From contig JACKHN010000007.1 in assembly GCA_020638975.1 (NCBI GenBank), forward strand, positions 1 through 64,000: a stretch of DNA of 64,000 bases. Direction: 5' to 3'. The notes beneath the pieces were generated by a model. It did no database searches. It had not been told where the DNA came from and was given only the letters and a program-made list of their open reading frames with translations. Shown in pieces: positions 34,137 to 44,303 of the stretch. A program made the position numbers and the translations under genes. The stretch's first letter is position 1. Each line of letters begins with the position of its first letter. Source of the stretch: Planctomycetaceae bacterium. GTDB taxonomy: Bacteria > Planctomycetota > Planctomycetia > Pirellulales > Pirellulaceae.

Positions 34137-34585
34137 GCAGGACTCGTAACGCAACTTGTCGATCGGATCGTTCGGGCCTGTCTCTGCTAGAGGTAATGTT
34201 GGCACTCGCCATTCTTGGCGGCGCGCTCGCCGCCATTGGCGAACTGATGCGAATCGGTGCTCGCAATGCCGAGATCGCTCGGGATCTGACGACGGCACAA
34301 TTGCTATGCGAGTCGACGGTGGCCGAACTCCAACTCGGCTTTCTCCCGATTCAATCCGTCGGACCAATGCCCGTGACCGACCTTCAATATCAAACCGAAT
34401 GGATGTACACAATCACCGTTCAACCGATCGACCAAGAAGGCTTGACATCGGTCGTCGTGCGCATCGAGCAAACACCGGAGTTCTTCTCGCGTCCAGTTTC
34501 TTTTACGGTCACACGGTGGATGATTGATCCGCTGGTCGCGACCGAGACGGATGAGTCATTAGCGACAGGAGGGGCCAGTGGCTAG
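34133..34585 (+). CDS. gspI: Minor pseudopilin GspI-like
   Basis: A 150-residue protein with prepilin signal RSG/LSLLEVMLALAILGGAL and Glu at +5, followed by a short soluble domain. The ATG overlaps the gspH stop (ATGA). Assigned as GspI by size, the LLEVMLALAIL pattern and gene order; sequence similarity alone would not separate it firmly from other minor pseudopilins. Confidence 0.85.
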   Translation: MSRTRNATCRSDRSGLSLLEVMLALAILGGALAAIGELMRIGARNAEIARDLTTAQLLCESTVAELQLGFLPIQSVGPMPVTDLQYQTEWMYTITVQPIDQEGLTSVVVRIEQTPEFFSRPVSFTVTRWMIDPLVATETDESLATGGASG

Positions 34586-35678
34586 TTCGAAAGAAGGACG
34601 GAATTGCACTTCGTCCGGTCTCATGTCGCAGTACAACTCCGACCTACAAGGTCGCCGCGGCTTTACGCTGCTTGAATTAATGCTTGCGCTCGGCCTCACG
34701 ACGGTGATACTCCTCGCGATCAGCATGGCGGTCGATCTGCATCTGCGCTCTTACGACGCACGTCGAAAGCAACTCGAAGAATCGCAACTCGCCAGGTCCA
34801 TCCTAAAGATCATTGCAGATGACATTCGCAACACCGTTCTGGAATACGAGCAAGACCTGTCCGGCCTCGAGCAGATGATCTCCAACGCTGCCGCAGGAGC
34901 GATTGCTGGCGGTGGGGCTTCAGCAGGAGGGGGCGATGAGACCGGTGTCGGGAGTGGGGATGCGGCATCGGACGACTCTTCCGCCGCGCTGACTTCGGAC
35001 CTTGCTGCGGAAGCATCTGCCGCGTCGCAAGACCTTTCTTCCGTGACAGTGCCGGCCAAGCCGGGGATCTACGGAAACCAGTACCAGCTGCAACTGGATA
35101 TCAGCCGGTTGCCTCGCTTTGATGAATATCAGTCGATGATCGCGACGCGCAACTCGACGCTTGGTATCACGGACATTCCCAGCGATGTAAAAACGGTGAC
35201 GTACTATGTGCTCAACGGCGACACCGCCGCTTCCGCGAGTGGGATGACAGCGACAAGCCAAGACATCTTGACCTCGACCGACCCGGACGTCGTGCAACGC
35301 GGTCTCGTTCGCCGTCAACTCGATCGCGCCGTCAGCCAGTACGCACTCGCCAATGGGTTGTTGGCCGCCGCCGACAGCGCCGGAGAGGTTGTTGCGGCCG
35401 AAGTTGCTTCGATCGAATTTCAATACTTCGATGGAATCGAATGGCGTTACGAATGGGATACCGAAGTCGAGGGCTCGCTCCCCGTTGCAATTCAAATCAT
35501 CATGCTGCTTGAGGCTCCTTCGATGCAGAGGCTCACTGTCGATCAAGCATCGGTGGGAACTTCGACCGATCTAGATCCGAGCGCATTGCACTACTACCGA
35601 TTGCTGGTTCCCGTTGCGACGGGCCAAGCGGTCGAAACCGCGGAAGAGGACACTTCGTTGGAGGCGGCGGGGATATGA
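34578..35678 (+). CDS. gspJ: Minor pseudopilin GspJ-like
   Basis: A 366-residue protein starting at GTG 34578 with AGGAGG a few bases upstream, overlapping the gspI end by eight bases. Prepilin signal GRRG/FTLLELMLALGLTTVIL with Glu at +5 lies at about residues 25-45, so the leader is long. A low-complexity Ala/Gly/Ser/Asp region (about 95-155) interrupts the soluble part. The C-terminal part (EVASIEFQYFDGIEWRYEWD) is typical of GspJ. It is longer than usual (about 200) because of the inserted region. Confidence 0.86.
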   Translation: MASSKEGRNCTSSGLMSQYNSDLQGRRGFTLLELMLALGLTTVILLAISMAVDLHLRSYDARRKQLEESQLARSILKIIADDIRNTVLEYEQDLSGLEQMISNAAAGAIAGGGASAGGGDETGVGSGDAASDDSSAALTSDLAAEASAASQDLSSVTVPAKPGIYGNQYQLQLDISRLPRFDEYQSMIATRNSTLGITDIPSDVKTVTYYVLNGDTAASASGMTATSQDILTSTDPDVVQRGLVRRQLDRAVSQYALANGLLAAADSAGEVVAAEVASIEFQYFDGIEWRYEWDTEVEGSLPVAIQIIMLLEAPSMQRLTVDQASVGTSTDLDPSALHYYRLLVPVATGQAVETAEEDTSLEAAGI

Positions 35679-37321
35679 GAAAGCGGCGTTGCTCGAAACG
35701 GCGTAGCGGGATTGTGCTGATCATCGTTCTGGTGGTTGTCATCGTGTTGGCGCTCGCTGCGTATTCGTTCAGTGACCTGATGCTGGCTCATCGCCGCGTG
35801 GCGACGGTGAATGGCAAGCAGTTACAAGCTCGCATGCTCGTACAGTCCGGAGTCGAAGCCATCAAACAATATCTGGCCACCGACGAAGCCACACGATTGG
35901 AAGCGGGTGGCCACTTCAACAATCCGCTCTACTTTCAAACGGCGGTGGTGATTCCCGAACAAGATCCGCTCGATCGAGGCTGCTTTACGGTGGTTGCTCC
36001 CTACTTTGACGAACTTGGACTTGCCTCAGGCGGCGTGCGATATGGATTAGAGGACGAGTCTTCGCGATTGAATCTGAACATGCTATTGATCGCGGATGCT
36101 GCGGTGCCCAACGGTGGACGAACGCTGTTGATGAGCCTGCCCGGTATGACCGAAGATGTTGCCGACGCGATTCTCGATTGGATGGACCCAGACGAAGACC
36201 CTCGCGAATACGGTGCCGAGTTTGGTGAGTATTACTCGACCCTCTCACCGCCCTACGAACCACGCAACGGCCCGCTGCAAACCGTGGAAGAGCTACTGCT
36301 GGTCGCGGGCGTCACACCCGAGTCGCTGTTCGGCGCTGACTTTAACCGCAACGGAATGATTGACGCACACGAGCAGTCGATGTCGACGTCGCTGGGGCTC
36401 GGTGGCGGCACCGCGTCGCTTGAAGCGGACGTCACCAGTGGCGTTGCAAGCCGCGGTTGGTCCGCCTACCTGACACTGTACAGCAGCGAACGCAACGCGT
36501 CCGCGGAGGGACTGCCCAGAATCCACTTAAACAACGAGGACTTACAGGCGTTGCACGATGAGCTGAGTCAAGTCTTCAGTGCCGAGTGGGCCAACTTCAT
36601 CGTTGCCTATCGGTTGTATGGGCCGGCGGAGAGCAGCGGAAATGCGGGCCAAGGCCAATCCGCAGAAAATCTACAACTCGATCTGAGCCAATCGCCCAAG
36701 GCGACGCTGACACAGGTGCTTGATCTGATCGGTGCCAGCATCGAGATCGAAGGCCAGGCGGGTGGTGGGCGCAGCGGTAGCAGCCAGCAGGCGACGACGA
36801 TCAAATCGCCGTTTCAAAATGACATCCTCGCGATGGCGACTTACATGACGAGCCTGATGGACAATTGCACCGTCAGCGAGACCGCGGTCATTCCTGGGCG
36901 TATCAACATCAACGAAGCCCCCCGAGAGCTCTTGTTAGGCGTTCCTGCCGTCGATACCACCACCGGCGAGCCGGTTATGACTGAGGAGCTTGTGGACCAG
37001 ATCATCGAATTGCGGACTGCTGTCACGGAAGACAACGCCGCTGCCCGTAGCAACGAAACCTGGTTATTGAGCGAAGCGGTTGTCAATCTGGAGCAATTGA
37101 AGGCTCTGACTCCGTTCATTTGTGGTGGTGGCGACGTGTTCCGCTGCCAGATCATCGGTTATTTCCAAGGCGGCGGGCCCTCTTCGCGAGCCGAACTGAT
37201 ATTTGATGCTACCGGCACCGAGCCGCGCGAACTATTGTGGAGAGATATCAGCCACCTTGGACGCGGATATGCTTTGGAGACGTTGGGCGTCGATTTACTT
37301 GAAGGAATGGTGTCCCCGTAA
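35675..37321 (+). CDS. gspK: Pseudopilus tip protein GspK-like
   Basis: A 548-residue protein overlapping the gspJ stop by four bases. The N-terminus KRRSG/IVLIIVLVVVIVLALAAYS is prepilin-like but lacks Glu at +5, as expected for GspK. Helix-hairpin-helix-like segments are seen (LMSLPGMTEDVADAILDWMDPDED; later INEAPRELLLGVPAV), a GspK feature. GspI-J-K form the pseudopilus tip. It is longer than enterobacterial GspK (about 330). Confidence 0.9.
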   Translation: MRKRRCSKRRSGIVLIIVLVVVIVLALAAYSFSDLMLAHRRVATVNGKQLQARMLVQSGVEAIKQYLATDEATRLEAGGHFNNPLYFQTAVVIPEQDPLDRGCFTVVAPYFDELGLASGGVRYGLEDESSRLNLNMLLIADAAVPNGGRTLLMSLPGMTEDVADAILDWMDPDEDPREYGAEFGEYYSTLSPPYEPRNGPLQTVEELLLVAGVTPESLFGADFNRNGMIDAHEQSMSTSLGLGGGTASLEADVTSGVASRGWSAYLTLYSSERNASAEGLPRIHLNNEDLQALHDELSQVFSAEWANFIVAYRLYGPAESSGNAGQGQSAENLQLDLSQSPKATLTQVLDLIGASIEIEGQAGGGRSGSSQQATTIKSPFQNDILAMATYMTSLMDNCTVSETAVIPGRININEAPRELLLGVPAVDTTTGEPVMTEELVDQIIELRTAVTEDNAAARSNETWLLSEAVVNLEQLKALTPFICGGGDVFRCQIIGYFQGGGPSSRAELIFDATGTEPRELLWRDISHLGRGYALETLGVDLLEGMVSP

Positions 37322-37336
37322 GGTTGAAGTGAAGAC

Positions 37337-38893
37337 ATGGCGAAATTACTAGCACTTGAATGGGGACTACGTGAAGCACGCGTCGCGGTCGCACGAACGC
37401 AAGGCGGCAGTATCGTCGTCGAGCACGCGTTCGGTGTCGATCTCGGTCCTCGTGACCCCGGCCAAACTTTTTCTGACGATACGATCGGCGGCAAGTTGGC
37501 TCAGGCGCTCGCGAGTCGCGGCATCGGACGAACCGAGACGCTGGTCGCTGTTGGCCGCGCGAGCATCGAACTGCGACAGCTTGCGTTGCCGCCCTGTCCG
37601 CTCGAAGAGTTGCCTGACTTGGTCCGCTTTCAAGCGTTGCGACAATTCACGACGATTGGCGAGGATTGGCCAATCGACTTCGTTTATCTCGACACGGCGG
37701 AAGATAATACTTTCAGCGTGCTAGCCGCTGCGATCTCGCCGGACATGGTCTCGCAGATCAGCTCCACCTGCCAATCGGCGGCCACTTCCACACCCAAGCG
37801 TATGGTGCTGCGTGCGTTCTCTGCCGCGTCGCTATTGCGTCGACGAGATCAAGGTGCCCCGCAGCCTTGTCGCATGATGGTCGATCTGTTGGCCGACGAA
37901 GCTGACTTGACGGTGATGGTTGACGAATCGGTCGTCCTGATGCGAACCGTTCGACTCGCCTTCGGAGATGATGGAACGGTTCAGACAAAGGCGTTGCTGG
38001 GCGAGATCCGTCGGACGATCGCGTCGGCCCAAAATCAACTGCGCGGTCGTCGCGTCGAGAAAGTCATTTTGTGCGGTGATGGTACAGAACAAAATGCGTT
38101 GAAGGCCGAAATCGAAGGCGGCTTGTCGCTGACCGTTGAATTGTTCGATCCCTTCGATGGGATCGAAGTCGACGGAACGCTTCGTACCAATCGCCCGCTG
38201 CATCCCGGTCGTTTCGCCCCACTGCTAGGAATGTTGCTGGACGAAGCGGCTGGTGCGACGCACCCGATCGACTTCCTCCATCCTCGCAAACGCATCGCCG
38301 CGCCAACTCAAACGAAACGTAACCTAATCATCGGTGGCGCCATCGCCGCGACGTTGCTGCTGTTTGCTCTAGGGGCTTACTACAAGCTTTCCAGTATGGA
38401 TGCCGTTATCGCCAACTTAAACGAAGAGTCAGCCTCCTTGAAGAAAGATGTCGAGGCGGCAAACGTCAGCATTGCACAAGCTCGATTGGTCGAACGGTTT
38501 CTCGTCGACGATATCACTTGGTTGGAGGAGCTGTATTTCATGGCACAGGAGCTTCCGCCGGCCGAGGATGCGATTTTTACGCAACTGAATATGAGTACGC
38601 GCCAGCCCAGCGGAGCGCAGATTGTCTTGGATGGCTACACGCGCGAAGCGGAGCACCTGAGTCAACTTCGCGACTCGATGCGAGTGCAGGGGAGAAGCAT
38701 CGTCAGTACCGGAACGTCAGACGACGAACGCCGCAAGGATTATAACTGGCGATTCAAAGAGACGGTCATCCTCACGAAGACCATTTCGATCGAAGCACCC
38801 AATCCCGGTCCAGCGACCGCTGATCAGCCGAAGGATGCAGTGAAAGAGACGGCGGCGTCGGCGGTCACCGAGCAGGAGAGCGCCCCACAATGA
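37337..38893 (+). CDS. gspL: GspL/PilM-like assembly protein
   Basis: A 518-residue protein. The N-terminal actin-like domain (about 1-310) begins LLALEWGLREARVAVAR. A single membrane segment follows (about 333-352, NLIIGGAIAATLLLFALGAY), then a coiled-coil and a small periplasmic domain resembling PilN/GspL. It should anchor GspE to the membrane. The Pro/Ala-rich tail is dispensable-looking. The stop overlaps the next ATG by four bases. Confidence 0.85.
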   Translation: MAKLLALEWGLREARVAVARTQGGSIVVEHAFGVDLGPRDPGQTFSDDTIGGKLAQALASRGIGRTETLVAVGRASIELRQLALPPCPLEELPDLVRFQALRQFTTIGEDWPIDFVYLDTAEDNTFSVLAAAISPDMVSQISSTCQSAATSTPKRMVLRAFSAASLLRRRDQGAPQPCRMMVDLLADEADLTVMVDESVVLMRTVRLAFGDDGTVQTKALLGEIRRTIASAQNQLRGRRVEKVILCGDGTEQNALKAEIEGGLSLTVELFDPFDGIEVDGTLRTNRPLHPGRFAPLLGMLLDEAAGATHPIDFLHPRKRIAAPTQTKRNLIIGGAIAATLLLFALGAYYKLSSMDAVIANLNEESASLKKDVEAANVSIAQARLVERFLVDDITWLEELYFMAQELPPAEDAIFTQLNMSTRQPSGAQIVLDGYTREAEHLSQLRDSMRVQGRSIVSTGTSDDERRKDYNWRFKETVILTKTISIEAPNPGPATADQPKDAVKETAASAVTEQESAPQ

Positions 38894-40062
38894 CGAAACG
38901 TGAAAAGATACTAACGACGATCGTCGCGGCGGCACTCTTGATCATGGGCGGGTTCTATGCGCTCGACCGGATGATGAATGCGTTTGACGACCGCGACATG
39001 CAAGAACTTACTTTGCGTGACAAGCTTGCCACCCAGAACCGCATCACGCTGCAAGGCAAGAAGGCGGACCGCGACATGCGCGATTGGCGCGAGCGGTCGC
39101 TGCCAGAGGATCGTGCCCTCGCTCAGGCATTGTACTTGGATTGGCTAGGCAAGCGTGCCGACTCGGTTGGCTTGGACGGACGTAAGGTCAGCCCTGCCTC
39201 TGGGCACTTTGAGGGCAAGGTGTATTACGTTCATCGCTTCTTATTGTCCGGCCATGGCGACCTGAAGCAATTGACACAGTTGCTGTACGACTTTTACAGC
39301 GTCGACCACATGCATCGGATCTCGCGTCTGAGCATCAAGCCGTTAGCGACGTCCAAACAACTGGATATCTCCATGACGGTCGAAGCCATCTCGATCGCAG
39401 GTTCACCAGCGCGCGAATCGCTCGACGAACCGCCTTCCAATCGCTTGGCTCGCCCGGACGTCGAAGAGTATGTAAAGACGATCATCTCTCGCAACTTCTT
39501 CTCGCCCGCCAACCAACCTCCTAAGGTTGCCTCGACGATTTCCCAGCAGGGTAATCCCGAGAAGCCGTTAACCTTCCGGTTGCAGGCAAGTGATCCGGAG
39601 TCCGATCCGCTTTCCTACTACTTGGAAGGCGAAGCGCCTGAAGGGTTGGAAGTTCGTAAGGACGGCGAGGTTCGCTGGACGCCGAAGGAACTCGGGCAGT
39701 TCGAGTTCTCCTATCGTGTCGAAGACGGCGGCCTTCCCTCAAAGACCGCTCGCGGCATCGTCAAGCTTGCCGTAGTGGTTGCTCCCGACCCGCCGGTCGC
39801 GCCCCCTGAGAAACCAGGATTCGACCCTGCGACGCAAGCGACGGTATCTGGCATCACAGAATCGGATGGACTCCCCGCAATTTGGATCAATGTTCGCACC
39901 GAAGGCAAAGTCTTGAAGCTGCGCGAGGGGGACGAGGTGTCCGTCGGCACAGTTCAAGGCAAAGTCGCGAAGATTCGCGTTCAACAGAAAGACGCTGAGA
40001 TCGCCACCAGCGACGGCGGGACCGTTGTTGTCGCACTCGGGCAGACGTTGGTCGAAGCGTAG
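38890..40062 (+). CDS. Fusion: GspM/PilO-like, cadherin-like and GspC/PilP-like regions
   Basis: A 390-residue protein. The N-terminus has one membrane helix (about 8-26) and a GspM/PilO-like coiled-coil plus ferredoxin-like domain (to about 185). Residues about 205-305 read as an Ig/cadherin-like module (PLTFRLQASDPESDPLSYYLEG, then EFSYRVEDGGLPS). The last 65 residues (VLKLREGDEVSVGTVQGKVAKIR and on) resemble the GspC homology region or PilP, which contacts the secretin. No separate gspC is present, so this protein may combine the GspM and GspC roles. The domain assignments after residue 190 are inference from pattern. Confidence 0.75.
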   Translation: MTKREKILTTIVAAALLIMGGFYALDRMMNAFDDRDMQELTLRDKLATQNRITLQGKKADRDMRDWRERSLPEDRALAQALYLDWLGKRADSVGLDGRKVSPASGHFEGKVYYVHRFLLSGHGDLKQLTQLLYDFYSVDHMHRISRLSIKPLATSKQLDISMTVEAISIAGSPARESLDEPPSNRLARPDVEEYVKTIISRNFFSPANQPPKVASTISQQGNPEKPLTFRLQASDPESDPLSYYLEGEAPEGLEVRKDGEVRWTPKELGQFEFSYRVEDGGLPSKTARGIVKLAVVVAPDPPVAPPEKPGFDPATQATVSGITESDGLPAIWINVRTEGKVLKLREGDEVSVGTVQGKVAKIRVQQKDAEIATSDGGTVVVALGQTLVEA

Positions 40063-40310
40063 CACAAGATGCTTCCAGTGCGCGCGTCTCCGCCTCCGCA
40101 GGGCCCGCTGATCTAGTGGTCGGGAAATCGGCGACGTTCAGACATCCTCGCCAAGCTAGCATCGACTCTTTCGATAATTCCGTCTGAATTGGATTTAACG
40201 ACAGGAATGGTTGAGCCGATTAATCCTATTGAGTGGGTTCCGCGGTAGCAGTCCGTTTGCTGCCAGCTATGGTCGTGCGCGCCAATAGATTTTCAATGGG
40301 ATTAGTCAAA

Positions 40311-43300
40311 ATGCTCAATTCGACCACCGCAATACTTGGTGCGATTGGCGTGCGCTGTTTGTGTGTGACCGTCGTCACCCTGGCGTTGGCATCGACCGCA
40401 GACGCGCAGAACTCGCTGCCCGCAGGAGCAAAAGCCTATCAGCTTCGAAACCGTGAGGCCGCAGACATCGCGCCGCAGCTTCGCACGATGTTGTCCGGCG
40501 TCGGTGAGGCTTCAACCGTGTACGTCGACCGAGAACTGAATCGTTTGGTGGTGCAGGGAAACGCACAATCCCAACAGATCGCCGCCGACTTGGTTGGCGC
40601 CCTCGACCTGCCAACGGTCGCGTCCACGAACACGCAGCCCACCGTCGTCGCGCAGGCTTATCAAGCCGGCAACCGCGATCCGCGTGAGTTGGCGCTTGCC
40701 TTACAGAAACAGTTTCCTGACGCTCGTGTCGAGTCGGATGCTCGCACCGGACAAGTGATCGTCCTCGCAGCCGAGACGACTCAGCGACAGATTGCTTCCT
40801 TGTTGGGCAGTTCGAATACTCGTCCGGCGACCGCCGTGGGACAGCAGCCTGCAGCGTCACGAGGTTATCAGTTGCAGAACATGACGTGGCGAGAATTTGA
40901 AACGCAACTGCGGCAGATGTGGGGACAGCGGCTGGCTTTATCAACCACGCAAACCGGCGAAGTCGCGAACATCGTGCTGGCGTCGGCAACGGGCCCGCGT
41001 TCGGTCATGCAAATCGACCGCCGTACTAATCTCGTCACGTTTGAAAACGCCGGACGGGAAGCACACGTTTGGGAACAAGTTGCCCGAGCGATCGATTTGC
41101 CTCGCGGAACTAGCGAGCAAACGCAGCTGATCTCCGTGAGTGAAGCAGACCCAGCAAAGGTGCAGCGGGCCGTGGCTCTTGTCCAAGCAACATCACCGGT
41201 GGCTGGAGATGGTGAGAACGCAACGGCAACCGTCCAGTTTGGTGCCGGAAACCGAGCCCGCTGGGGCGGTGATCTGGTTGCAAACCTGTTCCAACCCGAA
41301 GCTCAAGGCGGCAACGAACAGGCTCAACCCCCGGCGCCACAAGGGCAGGGGGCCGACGCTGCGGTCGAGGGCGAAGGATCCGGCCTGATCGGTCCGGTTC
41401 AGATCGAGTTTCTGGAAGGCATGGACGCGATCATGATTCGCGGCCACAAACGCGATGTCGAGCGCGTTCGCAAGATCATCGAAGACATCGAACGATTGAG
41501 CCAAGAGACACAACCGCTGGTCGAAGTCTATCCGCTCGAGTTCGTCAACAGTCAAGCTGTCACGACTCTCGTCACGGAATTGTACGAAGAGATCCTCTCA
41601 CCACGACAAGGGCAAGTCAGCATCCGCGCGTTGGTGGAACCCAATGCGATCCTGTTAATCGGTCGCGAAGAGAGCATCGCCGTCGTGAAGGACTTGATCG
41701 CAAAGTTGGACCGACCGATGGCTCCTTCGAGCCAGTTCCAAGTGATTCGTTTGAAATTCGTATCTGCGTTGGATGCCGAAACAGCCGTACGAAACTTCTT
41801 TGTCGAACGACCAGGGCAGGGGACGGATTTACGTTCTGGTTTGGGCACGCGAGTTCAAGTAATCGCCGATTACCGAACCAACACCTTGATTGTGCAAGCC
41901 AGCCCACGAGATTTGGGCGAGGTTAAACGTTTGATCGAAACGATCGATGCGGAAGACCCTTCTTCGACAGCGGAGGTGCGTGTCTTCAAACTTCGAAACT
42001 CGATGGCCGAGGATCTAGCGGTCGTCTTGCAAACTGCGATCGCAGGTGACGCACAGCAGACGGGTCAGCAAGGACAACAACAGGGCGGTGGGGCTACACA
42101 AGCTGGCTCACGACTTCCTTCGACGGCGCTCGAGTTCATGATGCTTGATCAAGCGGGAGGTCGCTTGCTCCGCAGCGGTGTCGTGTCGGATGTTCAGGTC
42201 AGCGCGGACGTCAATACGAATGCCTTGATCGTCCGAGCCCCGGCCAAAAGCATGGAACTGATCGAAGCGTTGATCCATGAGTTGGACCAGATGCCTGACG
42301 CCGAGGCACAATTGAAGGTCTTTACGATCATGAACGGCGACGCAACCAGCCTGGCCGCGACGCTGCAGCAAGTCTTCGGGCAGAGTGTCACGATCGGACA
42401 GGGGACGGGCGGTGCGTTAGGCATCGCGTTCCGGCAGCCACAGGCTCAATTGACCACGACCGGTGGCGAGAACTCGCTCGTTCCACTGACGTTTGCCGTC
42501 GATGTGCGCACGAACAGCGTGATCGCATCGGGTTCCGCATCGGACCTGGAAGTCGTCGAGACTTTGTTGCTGCGGTTGGACGAGCAAGGTTTTACGACGA
42601 ACCAGATCGTTGTCTATCGCTTGAAGAACAACTCGTCGGATTCCGTTGCTCAGGCGGTGCGAGACTATGTGACAGCTCAGCAGCAGACGCTGAACCTGAC
42701 CGTCAACTCGGGGCTCAGCACAACGCTCGACCAGCTTGTATTGCAAAGCACGGTGATCTCAGAGCCGATCAGCAATAGCGTGATCGTCGCGGCCTCGCCC
42801 AGGTACATGGATTCGATCATGAACGCGATCCGTGATTTGGACGTTCGTCCGCCGATGGTCATGGTCCAGTGTTTGATTGCGGAAGTGTTTATTGGTGACG
42901 TCTTTGAATTTGGCGTGGAACTGGGGCTTCAAGACGACTTGCTTTACGATCGTGGTGCGGTAAATCCTACAACCAACGCCAATAATCCAGGTTTCAACTT
43001 CAATAATGTTGGTCTGCCCAACAATCAGCCGACGGGTAGAAGCACGGTTGGTTCCCAAGGGATCTCGGATCTCGGCCTGAGCCGCACTTTATCACTGTTA
43101 GGCTCCGGTTCGCCTGGCCTCGTACTTTCGGCGGCGAGTGACTCCATTAATATTCTCGTACGCGCGTTGGAAGAAGACGGACGACTTCAAGTTCTGAGCC
43201 GACCACAGGTGATGGCCCTAAATAACCAACCGGCCTTCATTCAAGTTGGTAAAGATATCGCCCGCTTCAACGGGTCGACAGCGACCAATACGGGCGTCAC

Positions 43301-44156
43301 GCAGAGCGTCGTCGATGTCCCAACGGGTCTTATTCTGAGTATCGAGCCTCGCATCAATGATGACGGGGTGGTCGTGATGACCGTGGACGCTGACAAGTCG
43401 GAACAGGGTTCGAACGCGGAGGGAACAACTCTGTCCGATGGTGCTGGCGGCACGTTTGTCGTTCCTCCAATCAATCGCACGACCGCTCAAACAACCATCA
43501 GTGCCAAGAGCGGACAAACCGTTGTCATCGGGGGACTAATCACGAAGCGAGATGAGTTGCGAGAAACAGGGGTTCCGTACCTGCGAGATATTCCAGTTGT
43601 CGGCCACTTGTTCAATTTTGAAGCCCACGAGACCATCCGCACCGAGTTGTTGATCATTCTGACGCCGTACATCGTCTCGGAAGATGAAGATTACGAGATG
43701 ATCAAGATGATGGAGTCGCAACGCATGAACTGGTGCCTAGGTGACGTCGTTACGCTGGATGGAGAACGTGGTCTCCAAAGTGGTGGTTGTTTGCTCTGTT
43801 CGGAAGACGTGCCGACCTTGTTCCCGGACAGCGATCCTTCCGGAGTGCAGTTTGCGTCCCGGGAGCACAATCATCCGCACGACGCACCACAGCCGACACC
43901 GATCGCCTTGCCGAACGAACAGGCTCAAGGACTACAGCGGTCGGAGTTGAGTCAGCAGCCACATTTACAGCCGTTGCCTCAGCAGACGATCAACGCCGGC
44001 TACAACCAATACGGTCAGCCGGTCTATCAAACGCAACCAAGTTATGGTGCGGTTCCAGCCGCATACGTGCCAAGTCAGCAACCGGTACCACAACCACCGG
44101 CGAGCCAGCAACGTACGAGTTTTAAGCCTTCGTGGTTCCCATTTAGTAAGAAGTAG
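40311..44156 (+). CDS. gspD: Very large type II secretion secretin GspD
   Basis: About 1281 residues from the ATG at 40311, which opens a signal peptide (MLNSTTAILGAIGVRCLCVT, cleaved near ADAQ). The frame is open from 40233 and the exact start is uncertain. About eight N1-like modules are seen (for example NRLVVQGNAQSQQIAADLV, NTLIVQASPRDLGEVKRLI, NALIVRAPAKSMELIEALI, NSVIVAASPRYMDSIMNAI), against three or four usual. The secretin beta-domain follows (LQVLSRPQVMALNNQPAFI, VPPINRTTAQTTISAKSGQ, VVIGGLITKRDELRETGVP, LLIILTPYIV). A tail of about 150 residues rich in Gln/Pro ends it. It forms the outer-membrane channel; the long periplasmic part would span a deep periplasm (inference). Confidence 0.93.
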   Translation: MLNSTTAILGAIGVRCLCVTVVTLALASTADAQNSLPAGAKAYQLRNREAADIAPQLRTMLSGVGEASTVYVDRELNRLVVQGNAQSQQIAADLVGALDLPTVASTNTQPTVVAQAYQAGNRDPRELALALQKQFPDARVESDARTGQVIVLAAETTQRQIASLLGSSNTRPATAVGQQPAASRGYQLQNMTWREFETQLRQMWGQRLALSTTQTGEVANIVLASATGPRSVMQIDRRTNLVTFENAGREAHVWEQVARAIDLPRGTSEQTQLISVSEADPAKVQRAVALVQATSPVAGDGENATATVQFGAGNRARWGGDLVANLFQPEAQGGNEQAQPPAPQGQGADAAVEGEGSGLIGPVQIEFLEGMDAIMIRGHKRDVERVRKIIEDIERLSQETQPLVEVYPLEFVNSQAVTTLVTELYEEILSPRQGQVSIRALVEPNAILLIGREESIAVVKDLIAKLDRPMAPSSQFQVIRLKFVSALDAETAVRNFFVERPGQGTDLRSGLGTRVQVIADYRTNTLIVQASPRDLGEVKRLIETIDAEDPSSTAEVRVFKLRNSMAEDLAVVLQTAIAGDAQQTGQQGQQQGGGATQAGSRLPSTALEFMMLDQAGGRLLRSGVVSDVQVSADVNTNALIVRAPAKSMELIEALIHELDQMPDAEAQLKVFTIMNGDATSLAATLQQVFGQSVTIGQGTGGALGIAFRQPQAQLTTTGGENSLVPLTFAVDVRTNSVIASGSASDLEVVETLLLRLDEQGFTTNQIVVYRLKNNSSDSVAQAVRDYVTAQQQTLNLTVNSGLSTTLDQLVLQSTVISEPISNSVIVAASPRYMDSIMNAIRDLDVRPPMVMVQCLIAEVFIGDVFEFGVELGLQDDLLYDRGAVNPTTNANNPGFNFNNVGLPNNQPTGRSTVGSQGISDLGLSRTLSLLGSGSPGLVLSAASDSINILVRALEEDGRLQVLSRPQVMALNNQPAFIQVGKDIARFNGSTATNTGVTQSVVDVPTGLILSIEPRINDDGVVVMTVDADKSEQGSNAEGTTLSDGAGGTFVVPPINRTTAQTTISAKSGQTVVIGGLITKRDELRETGVPYLRDIPVVGHLFNFEAHETIRTELLIILTPYIVSEDEDYEMIKMMESQRMNWCLGDVVTLDGERGLQSGGCLLCSEDVPTLFPDSDPSGVQFASREHNHPHDAPQPTPIALPNEQAQGLQRSELSQQPHLQPLPQQTINAGYNQYGQPVYQTQPSYGAVPAAYVPSQQPVPQPPASQQRTSFKPSWFPFSKK

Positions 44157-44225
44157 CGAGGGAGAGAAGTAGGCCGGACCAAGGCTTTGCGTCGTTCCGG
44201 CATGGGCACTGAACATGAGTACGAC

Positions 44226-44282
44226 GGCCCTCCGAGGCCGTCGATCACCGAAACCGTCCGTTGACGACGGCCTCGGAGGGCC
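44226..44282. repeat. Family D palindrome, copy 1
   Basis: Perfect 18-bp arms GGCCCTCCGAGGCCGTCG (44226-44243) and its complement (44265-44282). The arms are themselves partly self-complementary. It lies between gspD and the lipoprotein gene and is followed by the ribosome-binding site of the latter. Confidence 0.87.
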
Positions 44283-44303
44283 ATCTTACAAAGAGGGATT
44301 GCC

